A stretch of DNA of 64,000 bases from JAHEME01 sp034435035 (GTDB lineage: Bacteria > Chloroflexota > Anaerolineae > Aggregatilineales > UBA3940): the NCBI GenBank assembly GCA_034435035.1, contig DAOTXW010000082.1, forward strand, positions 1-64,000. The letters run 5' to 3'. Shown here piece by piece: positions 51,953-60,182 of the stretch. Each line of letters begins with the position of its first letter. Position 1 is the first letter of the stretch. Made by a program: the position numbers and the translations under genes. A model generated the notes under the pieces. The model had not been told where the DNA came from and did not search any database. It saw nothing but the letters and a program-made list of their open reading frames with translations.

Positions 51953-52776
51953 CCATCTCCTCGACGGTTGAAAAGGCCAAACGCCCCGCCGAATGAGGCG
52001 ACAATCCAGGCGATCAGCAGGCCGATCAGCAGCAGCGGAAGCGCCTCACCGAAGCGGTACGTCGCGTACTGCCCGACCGGGCCCAGCGTATCCAGCGTGG
52101 CCCGCAGGCTGTAGATCGCAGACAGTTTGAAGACCTGCAGTGGATTGATCAGCAACATCGCCAGCAGAACCGCCGGCGTGGGGCGCAGCGCGAGGGTGGC
52201 GCCGATAGTTCCCAGGTCGCCGAGGAAGACCAGCGCCAGCCACACCACCAGTGCCGCGCCCGACGCAGTTGACCCTTTGCGTGTCAGGGTGCTGATCACA
52301 AACCCCAGCCCCAGCGAAGCCAGCGCAAACAGCAGGGTGAAGCCAGCTAATCCCAGATAGACACCGGGGCTTCCGCCTCCTGCTGAGGCCAGCCCCAGGC
52401 CCGCCAGACCAAAGCCCAGCCCCAGCGCCGCGATCACCGCCAGGGAAGCTCCCAACGCCTTACCGAAGAAGATTTCGGCCCGGCTGACAGGCTGAGCCAG
52501 CAGATAGATCAGCGTGCCGCGCTCGCGGTCGTTAGCAAGAGTCCCGGCGCCGACACTCAGGCCGATCAGGGGTACGAACAACAGCAGCGCATTGACCAGG
52601 CTGGCCGCTGTGCGCCCGAAGCCGCCCAGCCCGGCGTAGCCCGCTGACGCTAGGCCCGCCTGCGAAAGCGCGTAGGCCAGCACAGCAAAGCCGCCCGCAT
52701 AGAACCACAACCACTTGTTGCGCAGCGCTTCCCGCAGTTCGCGCTGGGCAATCGTCCACAGGAGCGTCAGTTCCAT
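51949..52776 (-). CDS. nosY: NosY-type ABC transporter permease
   Basis: This 275-aa protein has six membrane segments and the ABC-2 pattern AQRELREALRNKWLWFYAGG at the start, then ANDRERGTLIYLLAQPVSR. NosY pairs with NosF and NosD for maturation of the CuZ centre. It overlaps the nosD-nosF gene by ten bases and nosL by four. Confidence 0.9.
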   Translation of the reverse strand: MELTLLWTIAQRELREALRNKWLWFYAGGFAVLAYALSQAGLASAGYAGLGGFGRTAASLVNALLLFVPLIGLSVGAGTLANDRERGTLIYLLAQPVSRAEIFFGKALGASLAVIAALGLGFGLAGLGLASAGGGSPGVYLGLAGFTLLFALASLGLGFVISTLTRKGSTASGAALVVWLALVFLGDLGTIGATLALRPTPAVLLAMLLINPLQVFKLSAIYSLRATLDTLGPVGQYATYRFGEALPLLLIGLLIAWIVASFGGAFGLFNRRGDG

Positions 52777-55100
52777 GTCGCCTGCTCCAATTCAAAGTCC
52801 AGCACTCTGATCCCCCCCGCGCCCAAAGCCTCGAGCAGAAGCACTTTCGTCTCATGGGAAACCCGCGCGACGATGGTGCCGCGCCCGTTGAAATGCGCCT
52901 CAAAGCCGTGCGCTGCCAGCAGCGCCAGGGCCGCAGCGCGCTGCGGCTCCGGAACCTGCAGCGCGAGATCCAGAGCCAGCCGCGCTCGCAACTCTGAGGG
53001 CGTGACTACGTCTTCCAGGCGCCCCTGCTTCAGCACGATCACGCGGTCAGCCAGCACCTCCAGTTCCTCAAAGCGATGTGAGGCGAAGATGACCAGCTTA
53101 CCTTCAGCGCGCAGATCTGCTAGCAGCCCGAGGTAGTCGCGCCGCGCCGCCGCGTCAAGGCTGGCGGTTGGCTCATCCAGCAGCAGCACGGGTGGATCAG
53201 ACAGCAGCGCGACCCCAAGCGCCAGCCGCTGCTTCAACCCTCCGGAGAGTGCCGGCACCGGCTTGGCCGCATGTTCCAGCAGACCAAGGCGTTCCAGCAG
53301 AGCAGGGATGCGTTCGGGGCCGGCTTTCTTCAGCCGGGCATAGAACGTCATCGTATCCCGAACCGTCCAGTCATAGAACACGGATTCCTGGGGCACGTAT
53401 CCTATCAGGCTGCGGGCCTGCTTACCCTGCCGCAGCGGGTCCCTGCCGGCAATGGTGATCGCGCCATCAAAGACGATCAGGCCGAGCATCGCCTTGATCA
53501 GCGTGGTCTTGCCTGCGCCATTTGGCCCCCACAGAGCGATCGCCTCGCCGCCGCGCGCCTCAAAGGAAACGGCGTCTAACGCCTGCACCCTGCCATACCG
53601 TTTGGTGACGTTCTCGGCTGCGATCATGGGTGCGTGGGCTGAGTTTTCCATGCGGCGTATTCCATTCCTGTTAAACAGCGTGATCGAGTGCGAAGCGCGA
53701 TAAGCCGGCCCCGGCATCAGCGCTGCCAGCCCACTGCCCAGCCCCAGCGCCAGCACGCTCAACGCCGCGGCGATCATCTGCCAGGGCCGCTGAGGTGGCA
53801 GCGCTGATGCCGGGGGCAGCGCAGGGTCGATCCGGGGCGTTGGGTCGGTCAGCTTGGGCAGCGGCCTGACCACCGGGAAGGCGGCAGCAGCGAATTCGAC
53901 TGCCTGCACCGCCGGGCTGTAGATCAACGCCCGCAGCCGCGCCTCGCGATCATACAGGCTTTCGAACAGCCGCTCGGATCGGTAGGGCAGATCCCCCAGG
54001 CCATCGCCGTCGGCGTCGAAGCCGGTGTAATCGCTCCAGAAGTTGCTCTGCCAGGCATTCCACTCGGCCTGGCCACCGCCACCCTGCAAGCTGACCTGTT
54101 CGACATTCTCCCAGAATGTGTTATCGGAGAAAACATTGCCGCGCACTGCCGGCTGAAGCATCACTCCGGCATCGTTGAAGGCGACAATGTTGTCTGTGAA
54201 GCGCGCATAGCCGCCCGCATCCGGGCGGAACGGCGTGCCGTCAAGGAAAAAGCCCACGCGGTTATCGACAAGCAGGTTGTGGGCGACATCGACGTTATCA
54301 GCATCCTTGAAGGCAATCGCGTAGCCGCTTGGCCCGCGCTGCCCGGTGATGGTATTTCCGGTCAGCGTCGTTGAATCGGTGTACATCACATAGACACCCA
54401 CCGAATTGTTCAGGACATGGTTGTCTTGAATCTGCGCCTGATCGCAGTACATCAGATGGATGCCGTAGCGCCCATTCTCAATGACATTGCGGCGGATGAC
54501 CACATGAGATGAGTACCAGACCACCACGTCGCGCACATCATGGACGTAGTTGTCCTCCACTGTTACATACTGGCTGTACCACAGCCGGATGCCATCCCCC
54601 TTGCGGCCAGTGTCATATTCCTGCTTACTGGTGACCTCATTGCCGCGCACCACCGCGTGATCCGCCTGTGCCACAAAAATGCCGAACAGCACTTCGGAGA
54701 GGCGGTTATTTTCTGCGCGGGTGTTTGCCGCCATCAGCGTAATGCCGGCGTGATCCTGATCAGGCTCCACCCCGCTGCGGCGCACAGCAAAACCGCGAAT
54801 CGCGCTGCCGGGCGCGACCAGGGTAACTACCGTGCCCTGGTTCCCTCCATCGATGACAGGCCAGCCGATGCCCTCCAGCGTCACGGATCGATCCACCACG
54901 ATCGGGCCCGCATAGGTCCCGCCGCGCACTTCGATCACGTCGCCATCCCGGGCGTCGGCCAGCGCAGTTTCCAGGTTCATATAAGGGCCGTCCGGGGATA
55001 CAATCAGGCGGGCGCTGCTGGACTGGGCCCATGCAGCATCTGCCCCTGCCAGCACAGCGGCCAATAGCAGTCCGATCCCCAGCAGCCGGGCGCGGCTCAT
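52767..55100 (-). CDS. nosDF: NosD-NosF fusion protein
   Basis: This 777-aa protein joins two normally separate Nos proteins. Residues 1-25 form a signal peptide (ending AAWAQ). Residues about 30-400 are a right-handed beta-helix NosD (NYVHDVRDVVVWYSSHVVIR and similar repeats). A membrane helix follows (about 440-465), and from residue about 490 there is an ABC ATPase, NosF, with Walker A LWGPNGAGKTTL, signature LSGGLKQRLAL and Walker B VLLLDEPTASLD. The topology works: NosD outside, helix across, ATPase inside. An internal ATG at 53651 could also make free NosF. Confidence 0.88.
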   Translation of the reverse strand: MSRARLLGIGLLLAAVLAGADAAWAQSSSARLIVSPDGPYMNLETALADARDGDVIEVRGGTYAGPIVVDRSVTLEGIGWPVIDGGNQGTVVTLVAPGSAIRGFAVRRSGVEPDQDHAGITLMAANTRAENNRLSEVLFGIFVAQADHAVVRGNEVTSKQEYDTGRKGDGIRLWYSQYVTVEDNYVHDVRDVVVWYSSHVVIRRNVIENGRYGIHLMYCDQAQIQDNHVLNNSVGVYVMYTDSTTLTGNTITGQRGPSGYAIAFKDADNVDVAHNLLVDNRVGFFLDGTPFRPDAGGYARFTDNIVAFNDAGVMLQPAVRGNVFSDNTFWENVEQVSLQGGGGQAEWNAWQSNFWSDYTGFDADGDGLGDLPYRSERLFESLYDREARLRALIYSPAVQAVEFAAAAFPVVRPLPKLTDPTPRIDPALPPASALPPQRPWQMIAAALSVLALGLGSGLAALMPGPAYRASHSITLFNRNGIRRMENSAHAPMIAAENVTKRYGRVQALDAVSFEARGGEAIALWGPNGAGKTTLIKAMLGLIVFDGAITIAGRDPLRQGKQARSLIGYVPQESVFYDWTVRDTMTFYARLKKAGPERIPALLERLGLLEHAAKPVPALSGGLKQRLALGVALLSDPPVLLLDEPTASLDAAARRDYLGLLADLRAEGKLVIFASHRFEELEVLADRVIVLKQGRLEDVVTPSELRARLALDLALQVPEPQRAAALALLAAHGFEAHFNGRGTIVARVSHETKVLLLEALGAGGIRVLDFELEQATWN

Positions 55101-55792
55101 GCAGGAGATGCCTCCTGGCTGGTCGCCTCTGCAGCGCGCTTCCTGCGTGCATCAACAATCGGCTTGTAGGCAGCCCGGTGCAGGTACAGGCCGATCAGGA
55201 CGACGAGCAGCGAGGCCGCAACCAGCGCCAATCCGATCCCGGGGCGTGAGAGGGTAGCAAACTGCCCGACCATCCCGCGGCCAAAGAGCGGCGGAGTGAA
55301 AGGCTCAATGGCCCCACCCAGCGCCGATTCAGGATCGATGCTGTGTCCATACCGATAAAGGATCCACCACAGATCGGCCAGAAAAACGAGCGGGTAAGCC
55401 AGCACAGGGATCGCCAGGATCCCCGCCCACTGATTGTGAATGAAGACGCTGCCCATCAGCAGCAGCCCCATCATAACCAGCGCATAGACGGAGATGGTAC
55501 GCTCCAGCTGGCCCCCCTCATCCAGGGGAGGCATCCCGAGGTAGTGGTTAAGGGCGTCGATCTCACTTACATCGCCATCCAGGTGATTGACGTACACATT
55601 CACCGTCAGCCCATCGGGGTACTGCGGCGCGAGCATCGTCATGCTCCAGTAGGGCGTAAACATGGAGACCATCAGCAGCAGTGCCGCCAGCATCAGCAGG
55701 GCACTCGGCAGCAGATAGTCAATCAGCCGCCGCTCGCTGCCATCGGGCAGGACGACCTTGACATCCGGGTCAAGGCTGATTGGGAGCTTCAT
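55097..55792 (-). CDS. Four-helix membrane protein of nos cluster
   Basis: This 231-aa protein has four or five membrane segments and a large outer loop with YWSMTMLAPQYPDGLTVNVY. It sits between nosZ and nosD, where clade II clusters often carry a membrane protein (called NosB in some genomes). I infer a role in N2O reduction from position. It overlaps nosD-nosF by four bases. Confidence 0.75.
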   Translation of the reverse strand: MKLPISLDPDVKVVLPDGSERRLIDYLLPSALLMLAALLLMVSMFTPYWSMTMLAPQYPDGLTVNVYVNHLDGDVSEIDALNHYLGMPPLDEGGQLERTISVYALVMMGLLLMGSVFIHNQWAGILAIPVLAYPLVFLADLWWILYRYGHSIDPESALGGAIEPFTPPLFGRGMVGQFATLSRPGIGLALVAASLLVVLIGLYLHRAAYKPIVDARRKRAAEATSQEASPA

Positions 55793-55848
55793 CGGAGTAT
55801 TCCTTCCCGCAATCTTTGACAGGGCTCCAGCTGGCTGTGTTCCATTCT

Positions 55849-55889
55849 TCCGCCGATCCTCTGCGGCCGGTGCAGAGGATCGGCGGAAT
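55849..55889. repeat. Long stem-loop after nosZ
   Basis: A perfect 17-bp inverted repeat (55849-55865 with 55873-55889) with a 7-base loop lies 18 bases after the nosZ stop. No T run follows on the minus strand, so it is not a simple terminator. It may protect the nosZ message from 3' decay or partly stop transcription, making nosZ more abundant than downstream genes. Confidence 0.75.
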
Positions 55890-55906
55890 CAGGTCGGACG
55901 TCAGGC

Positions 55907-57898
55907 TCAGGGCCTGGCCAGGAAGTAGCCGAGCATCTCCAGGTGTAGAGCGGAGCAGAACTCCGTGCAGTAGTAGGTGTAGGTACCCGGGTACTTTACA
56001 TCGAACTCGACCGTCTGGGTCTCCCCTGGCTCAAGGCTCAGGTTGATGTTGTAGCCGGAGAGAGCGAAGCCGTGCGTCGCATCGCGGGTGCGCTCGATGT
56101 TGGTCAGATGCCAGATCACATGATCGCCGACCTCCACGTCGATGCGCTCGGGTGTGTAGTGCGAACGAACGACCGCCATCCAGATCTCAACCTCGTTGCC
56201 GTTGCGCTCAATGCGCCCTTCTTCCGGTGTAGAGACGGCATTCGGATCAGCGCTCATAGTCTCCGGATTCCAGCCCACCTCGGGGTAGACCTCGAAGGCG
56301 GCCAGTTTATCGGCGCTGATGATCTGGGCATAGTGAGGCTCCGCCATACCGATGGGCATGTCGTACAGCAGGCGCATCTGATCGCCGGGCCGCGAAGTAT
56401 CCACAAGCTGGAAGTTTTGCGGCAGCAGCGGGCCAATGTTGGCGAAGCGGTCGATGCTCCACTTGTTGAGCGCCACCACATACTGCCCGTCAGGGGAGGC
56501 CGTATCGCCTTCTGCCGCAGCGATATGCCCGATGTTGTAGTGAACCGGCAGCTTCTGGACGAGTGACCACGGCTCATCAGCATTGAGCTCATCATAAGGA
56601 CCGCCGAGCGTCCAGCGCGCTACCGCTGAGTCGAGGAATAACGAGGTATAGGCATAGCCATCGGGGCCGAATACGGTATGCAGTGGGCCAAGGCCGAGCT
56701 CAACCTGCGCTTCCATACTGTCATCCAGCGGGATAACCGGCACGCCAAAGGCATCGGTTTCAAAGCCACCCGACTCAATCGCCGCCATGATCTTCTCGAA
56801 GCTGTACACTGTCACGTGCGGGTCAAGCTTACCGCCGACCACCACATACTCGCCGCCGGGGGTTACATCCGCGCCGTGTGGGCTCTTCGGCTCAGGGGTG
56901 AAGTACAGCAGTCCTTCCTCGATGGCCGTCTCGAGCCGGATCACTGCCATCCCGTTGATTTCCTCTGCCTTGCCCGCCTCAACGACCTCGGCCGCTGCCC
57001 GCCAGTTCACGATGTGCAGGTAGTCGGTATCATTTTTGGTCGTACCGGCCTCAAAGGGCGGATCGCCCATCTCGGCCATGCCGGTAGCCATCTCGGTGTT
57101 GAACGAGTTGCAGAACAGCCAGCCTTCACTGGGGCCCTTGCCGGCATCGCACAGATCCTGCCAGTAGGGCGGCAGCTCGATCTGGAACGACCGGGATTCG
57201 TCCACGCGACCGCTGACCCGGTCGAACGCCCACAGGGTCAGTAAGCCGCGGTACTCCTCAGCGTAGTTCTCCATCGGAGCGTACTCCCAGCCGATCGGCG
57301 CAGCATACTGCGGACCCTCGATCACGTACTCGGTGTTGGGCGTCACAAACGTGCCACCGTGATCGTTGATAGCATTGGGGTTCTTGATGATCTGTTTGGT
57401 TTCAAAGTCTCTGAGGCTGATCACGGCCAGCCGCGCATTGGCCTTGTCGTTGATGAAAACAAACTCGCCATCGTACTCACCACCCGTCTCAGAGATAGCC
57501 GGATGGTGCGTATCGCCCCACAGAACCGACTCGCCGTTGACGTTCCCGCCGTTGAGCACTTCCACGCTCGAGCCGCCATACCCGTAACCCTGCCAGGATT
57601 CCGGCGTAAACACGCCGATCACCTTCAGGATGCGCATTGAGGGCACGCCGATCACCAGCACCTGTCCGGACTGACCGCCGGAGGAAATCATAATGTAAGG
57701 ATCGGTCTGCCCGGTAGGCATGTAGGTCTTGAGCGCAGCATAGACGTCATCCGAGGTCAATCCACGCTCGGCGGCCAGCGCTGCTGCGTCAGTTGGAAGC
57801 CCGGAGGCGCCTGACTGAGTGGCTGCCGGCTCTGTGGTACATGCAGCCATCAGCACGGCCAGAAGCAGCCCAATGAGGAGGTAAGCGGTTTTCTTCAT
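55907..57898 (-). CDS. nosZ: Clade II nitrous oxide reductase NosZ
   Basis: This 663-aa enzyme reduces N2O to N2. The signal peptide is Sec-type with a lipobox (LMAACTTEP), not twin-arginine, which marks the clade II form. A seven-bladed propeller carries CuZ histidines, including GDTHHPAIS near residue 130. The C-terminal CuA domain has CTEFCSALHLEM: C644, C648, H652 and M655. No extra C-terminal heme domain is present. The start follows AGGGAGGA. Confidence 0.95.
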   Translation of the reverse strand: MKKTAYLLIGLLLAVLMAACTTEPAATQSGASGLPTDAAALAAERGLTSDDVYAALKTYMPTGQTDPYIMISSGGQSGQVLVIGVPSMRILKVIGVFTPESWQGYGYGGSSVEVLNGGNVNGESVLWGDTHHPAISETGGEYDGEFVFINDKANARLAVISLRDFETKQIIKNPNAINDHGGTFVTPNTEYVIEGPQYAAPIGWEYAPMENYAEEYRGLLTLWAFDRVSGRVDESRSFQIELPPYWQDLCDAGKGPSEGWLFCNSFNTEMATGMAEMGDPPFEAGTTKNDTDYLHIVNWRAAAEVVEAGKAEEINGMAVIRLETAIEEGLLYFTPEPKSPHGADVTPGGEYVVVGGKLDPHVTVYSFEKIMAAIESGGFETDAFGVPVIPLDDSMEAQVELGLGPLHTVFGPDGYAYTSLFLDSAVARWTLGGPYDELNADEPWSLVQKLPVHYNIGHIAAAEGDTASPDGQYVVALNKWSIDRFANIGPLLPQNFQLVDTSRPGDQMRLLYDMPIGMAEPHYAQIISADKLAAFEVYPEVGWNPETMSADPNAVSTPEEGRIERNGNEVEIWMAVVRSHYTPERIDVEVGDHVIWHLTNIERTRDATHGFALSGYNINLSLEPGETQTVEFDVKYPGTYTYYCTEFCSALHLEMLGYFLARP

Positions 57899-57948
57899 GG
57901 GTCCTCCCTGATGGATAGAGGCACCTGATTGTGCACTTGTACAGGTAG

Positions 57949-57954
57949 ACCATA
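57949..57954 (-). promoter_or_regulatory. -10 box of nosZ promoter
   Basis: On the minus strand TATGGT lies so that transcription would start near 57942, 44 bases upstream of nosZ. The Crp/Fnr-like palindrome would then be centred at -41.5, the classic class II activator position. Confidence 0.55.
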
Positions 57955-57975
57955 GCCCCTAATTGCGGGTAAGTG

Positions 57976-57991
57976 TATGATGATCGTCATA
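57976..57991. promoter_or_regulatory. Crp/Fnr-type binding palindrome
   Basis: TATGA-tgatcg-TCATA is a perfect 5-bp-arm palindrome with the TGA-N6-TCA core of Crp/Fnr-family sites. It lies between nosZ and the divergent membrane-protein genes and is equidistant (29.5 bases) from their -10 boxes. Confidence 0.65.
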
Positions 57992-58012
57992 TTTGTTCGG
58001 GCCGGGCCGCAT

Positions 58013-58018
58013 TATGAT
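58013..58018 (+). promoter_or_regulatory. -10 box of divergent membrane-protein promoter
   Basis: TATGAT lies as the mirror position of the nosZ -10 relative to the Crp/Fnr-type palindrome. Transcription would start near 58025. Confidence 0.55.
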
Positions 58019-58098
58019 CTCACCGTCAGCCGACGTATCGTTGCTGAATGAAGGCCCAGCCGGCCGGGCGTCCACCAGCCAGTCGGGCCGGAAAGACC

Positions 58099-58509
58099 AT
58101 GATGGCCATGCCAAAGCTGGTGCGCTGGTATATTCGTGCCGGGCTGGTCTATCTTGTCGCGGCGCTGCTGGCCGGGTTACTGCTGGCTGCACCGGGGACG
58201 CACATCCCGGGCCTGACTCCCGTCTACTTCCATCTGCTGATGGTGGGCTGGGCCACCCAGCTGATCCTCGGTGTGGCTTACTGGATGTTCCCGCGATATT
58301 CCAAAGAAGCCGCGCGTGGACCGACCTGGCTGGGGGTTATGATCTTCGCAGCGCTCAATCTGGGTCTGCTGCTGCGCGCGGCTGCAGAGCCGCTGCAGGC
58401 AGCCGGATTGGATGAAGCAGGGTGGCTGCTGGCGGTGTCGGCATTGCTGCAGATGGCCGCTGGATGGATGGCCGTCGCCGCCCTGTGGCCACGGGTGAGG
58501 GAGCGCTGA
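58099..58509 (+). CDS. Small heme-copper-like four-helix membrane protein 1
   Basis: This 136-aa protein has four membrane segments. A His at the start of the second (YFHLLMVGWATQLILGVAYW) resembles a heme-binding helix of the heme-copper oxidase subunit I/NnrS superfamily. It is far too short to be an oxidase. The next gene is a paralog and the third is NnrS-like. The ATG at 58099 is chosen for its GGAAAG; an earlier in-frame ATG at 58048 is possible. Confidence 0.7.
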   Translation: MMAMPKLVRWYIRAGLVYLVAALLAGLLLAAPGTHIPGLTPVYFHLLMVGWATQLILGVAYWMFPRYSKEAARGPTWLGVMIFAALNLGLLLRAAAEPLQAAGLDEAGWLLAVSALLQMAAGWMAVAALWPRVRER

Positions 58510-58916
58510 TGCCGCGCCTGAGCATCTGGATCATCCGTGCAGCCCTGCTGCATCTCGGCATAGGCTTCACCGTGGGCGCCCTGCTGTTGTGCAACAAGGG
58601 AATCCCGATCGAGCCGGACCTGTGGCGCCTGCTGCCCCTGCACAGAGAGATGCTGCTGATCGGCTGGCTGATCCAGCTCACGGTGGGGGCGGCTTACTGG
58701 ATTCTGCCGCGCTGGCAGACGGATAGGCGCCGGGTCGGGCTGGTTGCGCTGGCGTTTGCCCTGCTCAATTCTGGAGTGCTGCTGGCAGGCTCAGCCTCGT
58801 GGCTCCCTGATCCTGATCTGGCGCTGGCTACCGGGCGCGCCGCAGAGCTGCTCGCCGTGCTGGCATTTGCCATTCATGCCTGGCCGCGCCTCAAGCCTCT
58901 TGGCAGTTCCCAGTGA
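58509..58916 (+). CDS. Small heme-copper-like four-helix membrane protein 2
   Basis: This 135-aa paralog of the preceding protein has the matching segment PLHREMLLIGWLIQLTVGAA with the same conserved His. It overlaps the previous stop by one base (TGATG), so they are cotranslated and probably form a complex. Four membrane segments are predicted. The function is unknown, but the nos location suggests electron transfer or nitrogen-oxide stress handling. Confidence 0.7.
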   Translation: MPRLSIWIIRAALLHLGIGFTVGALLLCNKGIPIEPDLWRLLPLHREMLLIGWLIQLTVGAAYWILPRWQTDRRRVGLVALAFALLNSGVLLAGSASWLPDPDLALATGRAAELLAVLAFAIHAWPRLKPLGSSQ

Positions 58917-58928
58917 GGAAGTCACACC

Positions 58929-60029
58929 ATGCATGACCGGACTCGCCTGTTTCGCCTGCCGCTTATGGCAGCCGCCCTCCTGGGGCTTGTGCTGGGAGGC
59001 TGGGCCGGGCTGGCGCGCATCGGCTGGCGGATTCCCGCTGCTGACCTGATCGCGCTGCATGGTCCACTGATGATTGCCGGGTTCTTCGGCACACTGATCA
59101 GCATCGAGCGCGCAGTGGCGCTGCAGAAGCCGTGGGTATACATCGGGGCAGCCCTGTGCGCAGCCGGGACTGTGGCTCTGCTAGCCGGCCAGCCGAAGCT
59201 GGCTGCTCTGCTGATCACGCTGAGCAGCGTGGCCTTCTGGCTGATGTCCTCCGTGTTGGCCTTGCAGTACCGCGCCCCCTTCAGCGCTCTGCTGGCTCTG
59301 GGCGGGCTACTGTGGGCGATCGGCAACGGCCTGTGGCTGGCAGGCTGGCCGGTTTACCGTGTGGTGCACTGGTGGGTAGCTTTTCTGATCGTTACCATCG
59401 CGGGGGAGCGCCTGGAGCTAGCCCGGCTGGCGCGGATTACACGGTGGAGCACTCTGCTCCTGGGGTCAGTGATCGCCGGGCTGGCGGCGGGCCTTACATT
59501 CACCCTGTTTGACCTTGCTCCGGGGGTGCGGATTATTGGCGGGGCTTACGTGGCGCTCGCATGCTGGCTCATCACCTACGATATTGCGCGCCGCACTATT
59601 CGCACCAGGGGGCTGCCTCGCTACGTCGCGTTCTGCCTGCTGGGTGGGTTTGGCTGGCTGATCGTCGGCGGCGGGCTGGCACTCTACGCAGGCGGAGCCG
59701 CCGCCGGGATGCTGTATGACGCCATGCTGCACGCCGTCCTGATCGGGTTCATCATGCTGATGGTGTTCGGCCATGCGCCAATCATCCTGCCAGCGCTGCT
59801 TAAGCAGCCGGTTTCCTACACGCCGGCGTTCCACCTGCCGCCGGTGCTGCTGCACCTCTCGCTGCTGCTGCGGATCTCCGCTGATGGGATCCTATGGCCT
59901 GGAGGGCGGCAATGGGGCGGGCTGCTAAATGGGGTGGCCATTTTGCTCTTTATCGGCATCATGGCTGTCACAGCAGCAGACAGCCGCCGCGGCAGCAGCA
60001 GGCCAGACTCTCAGCAAGATAGAGGGTAG
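58929..60029 (+). CDS. NnrS-like membrane protein
   Basis: This 366-aa protein has ten to twelve membrane segments and the NnrS-like segment LMVFGHAPIILPALLKQPV. NnrS proteins bind heme and copper and protect against nitric oxide. A conserved His appears in LIALHGPLMIAGFFGTLI, like that in the two small proteins before it. It starts 12 bases after the second small protein, so all three form one unit divergent from nosZ. Confidence 0.8.
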   Translation: MHDRTRLFRLPLMAAALLGLVLGGWAGLARIGWRIPAADLIALHGPLMIAGFFGTLISIERAVALQKPWVYIGAALCAAGTVALLAGQPKLAALLITLSSVAFWLMSSVLALQYRAPFSALLALGGLLWAIGNGLWLAGWPVYRVVHWWVAFLIVTIAGERLELARLARITRWSTLLLGSVIAGLAAGLTFTLFDLAPGVRIIGGAYVALACWLITYDIARRTIRTRGLPRYVAFCLLGGFGWLIVGGGLALYAGGAAAGMLYDAMLHAVLIGFIMLMVFGHAPIILPALLKQPVSYTPAFHLPPVLLHLSLLLRISADGILWPGGRQWGGLLNGVAILLFIGIMAVTAADSRRGSSRPDSQQDRG

Positions 60030-60182
60030 CCAATGCCTCTGGCCGTATCCCTAGTGAGCTGCCTGACGCTGTTCACCTCGGGCTTCAAACAGAAAGCTTG
60101 CCCCTGCGCAGGAGGTTTGCCCTGAGGTTGCCCACCGGAGTATGATGGAAACAGCGTTCTAACTGTCTTGGAGCGTGGCCCA

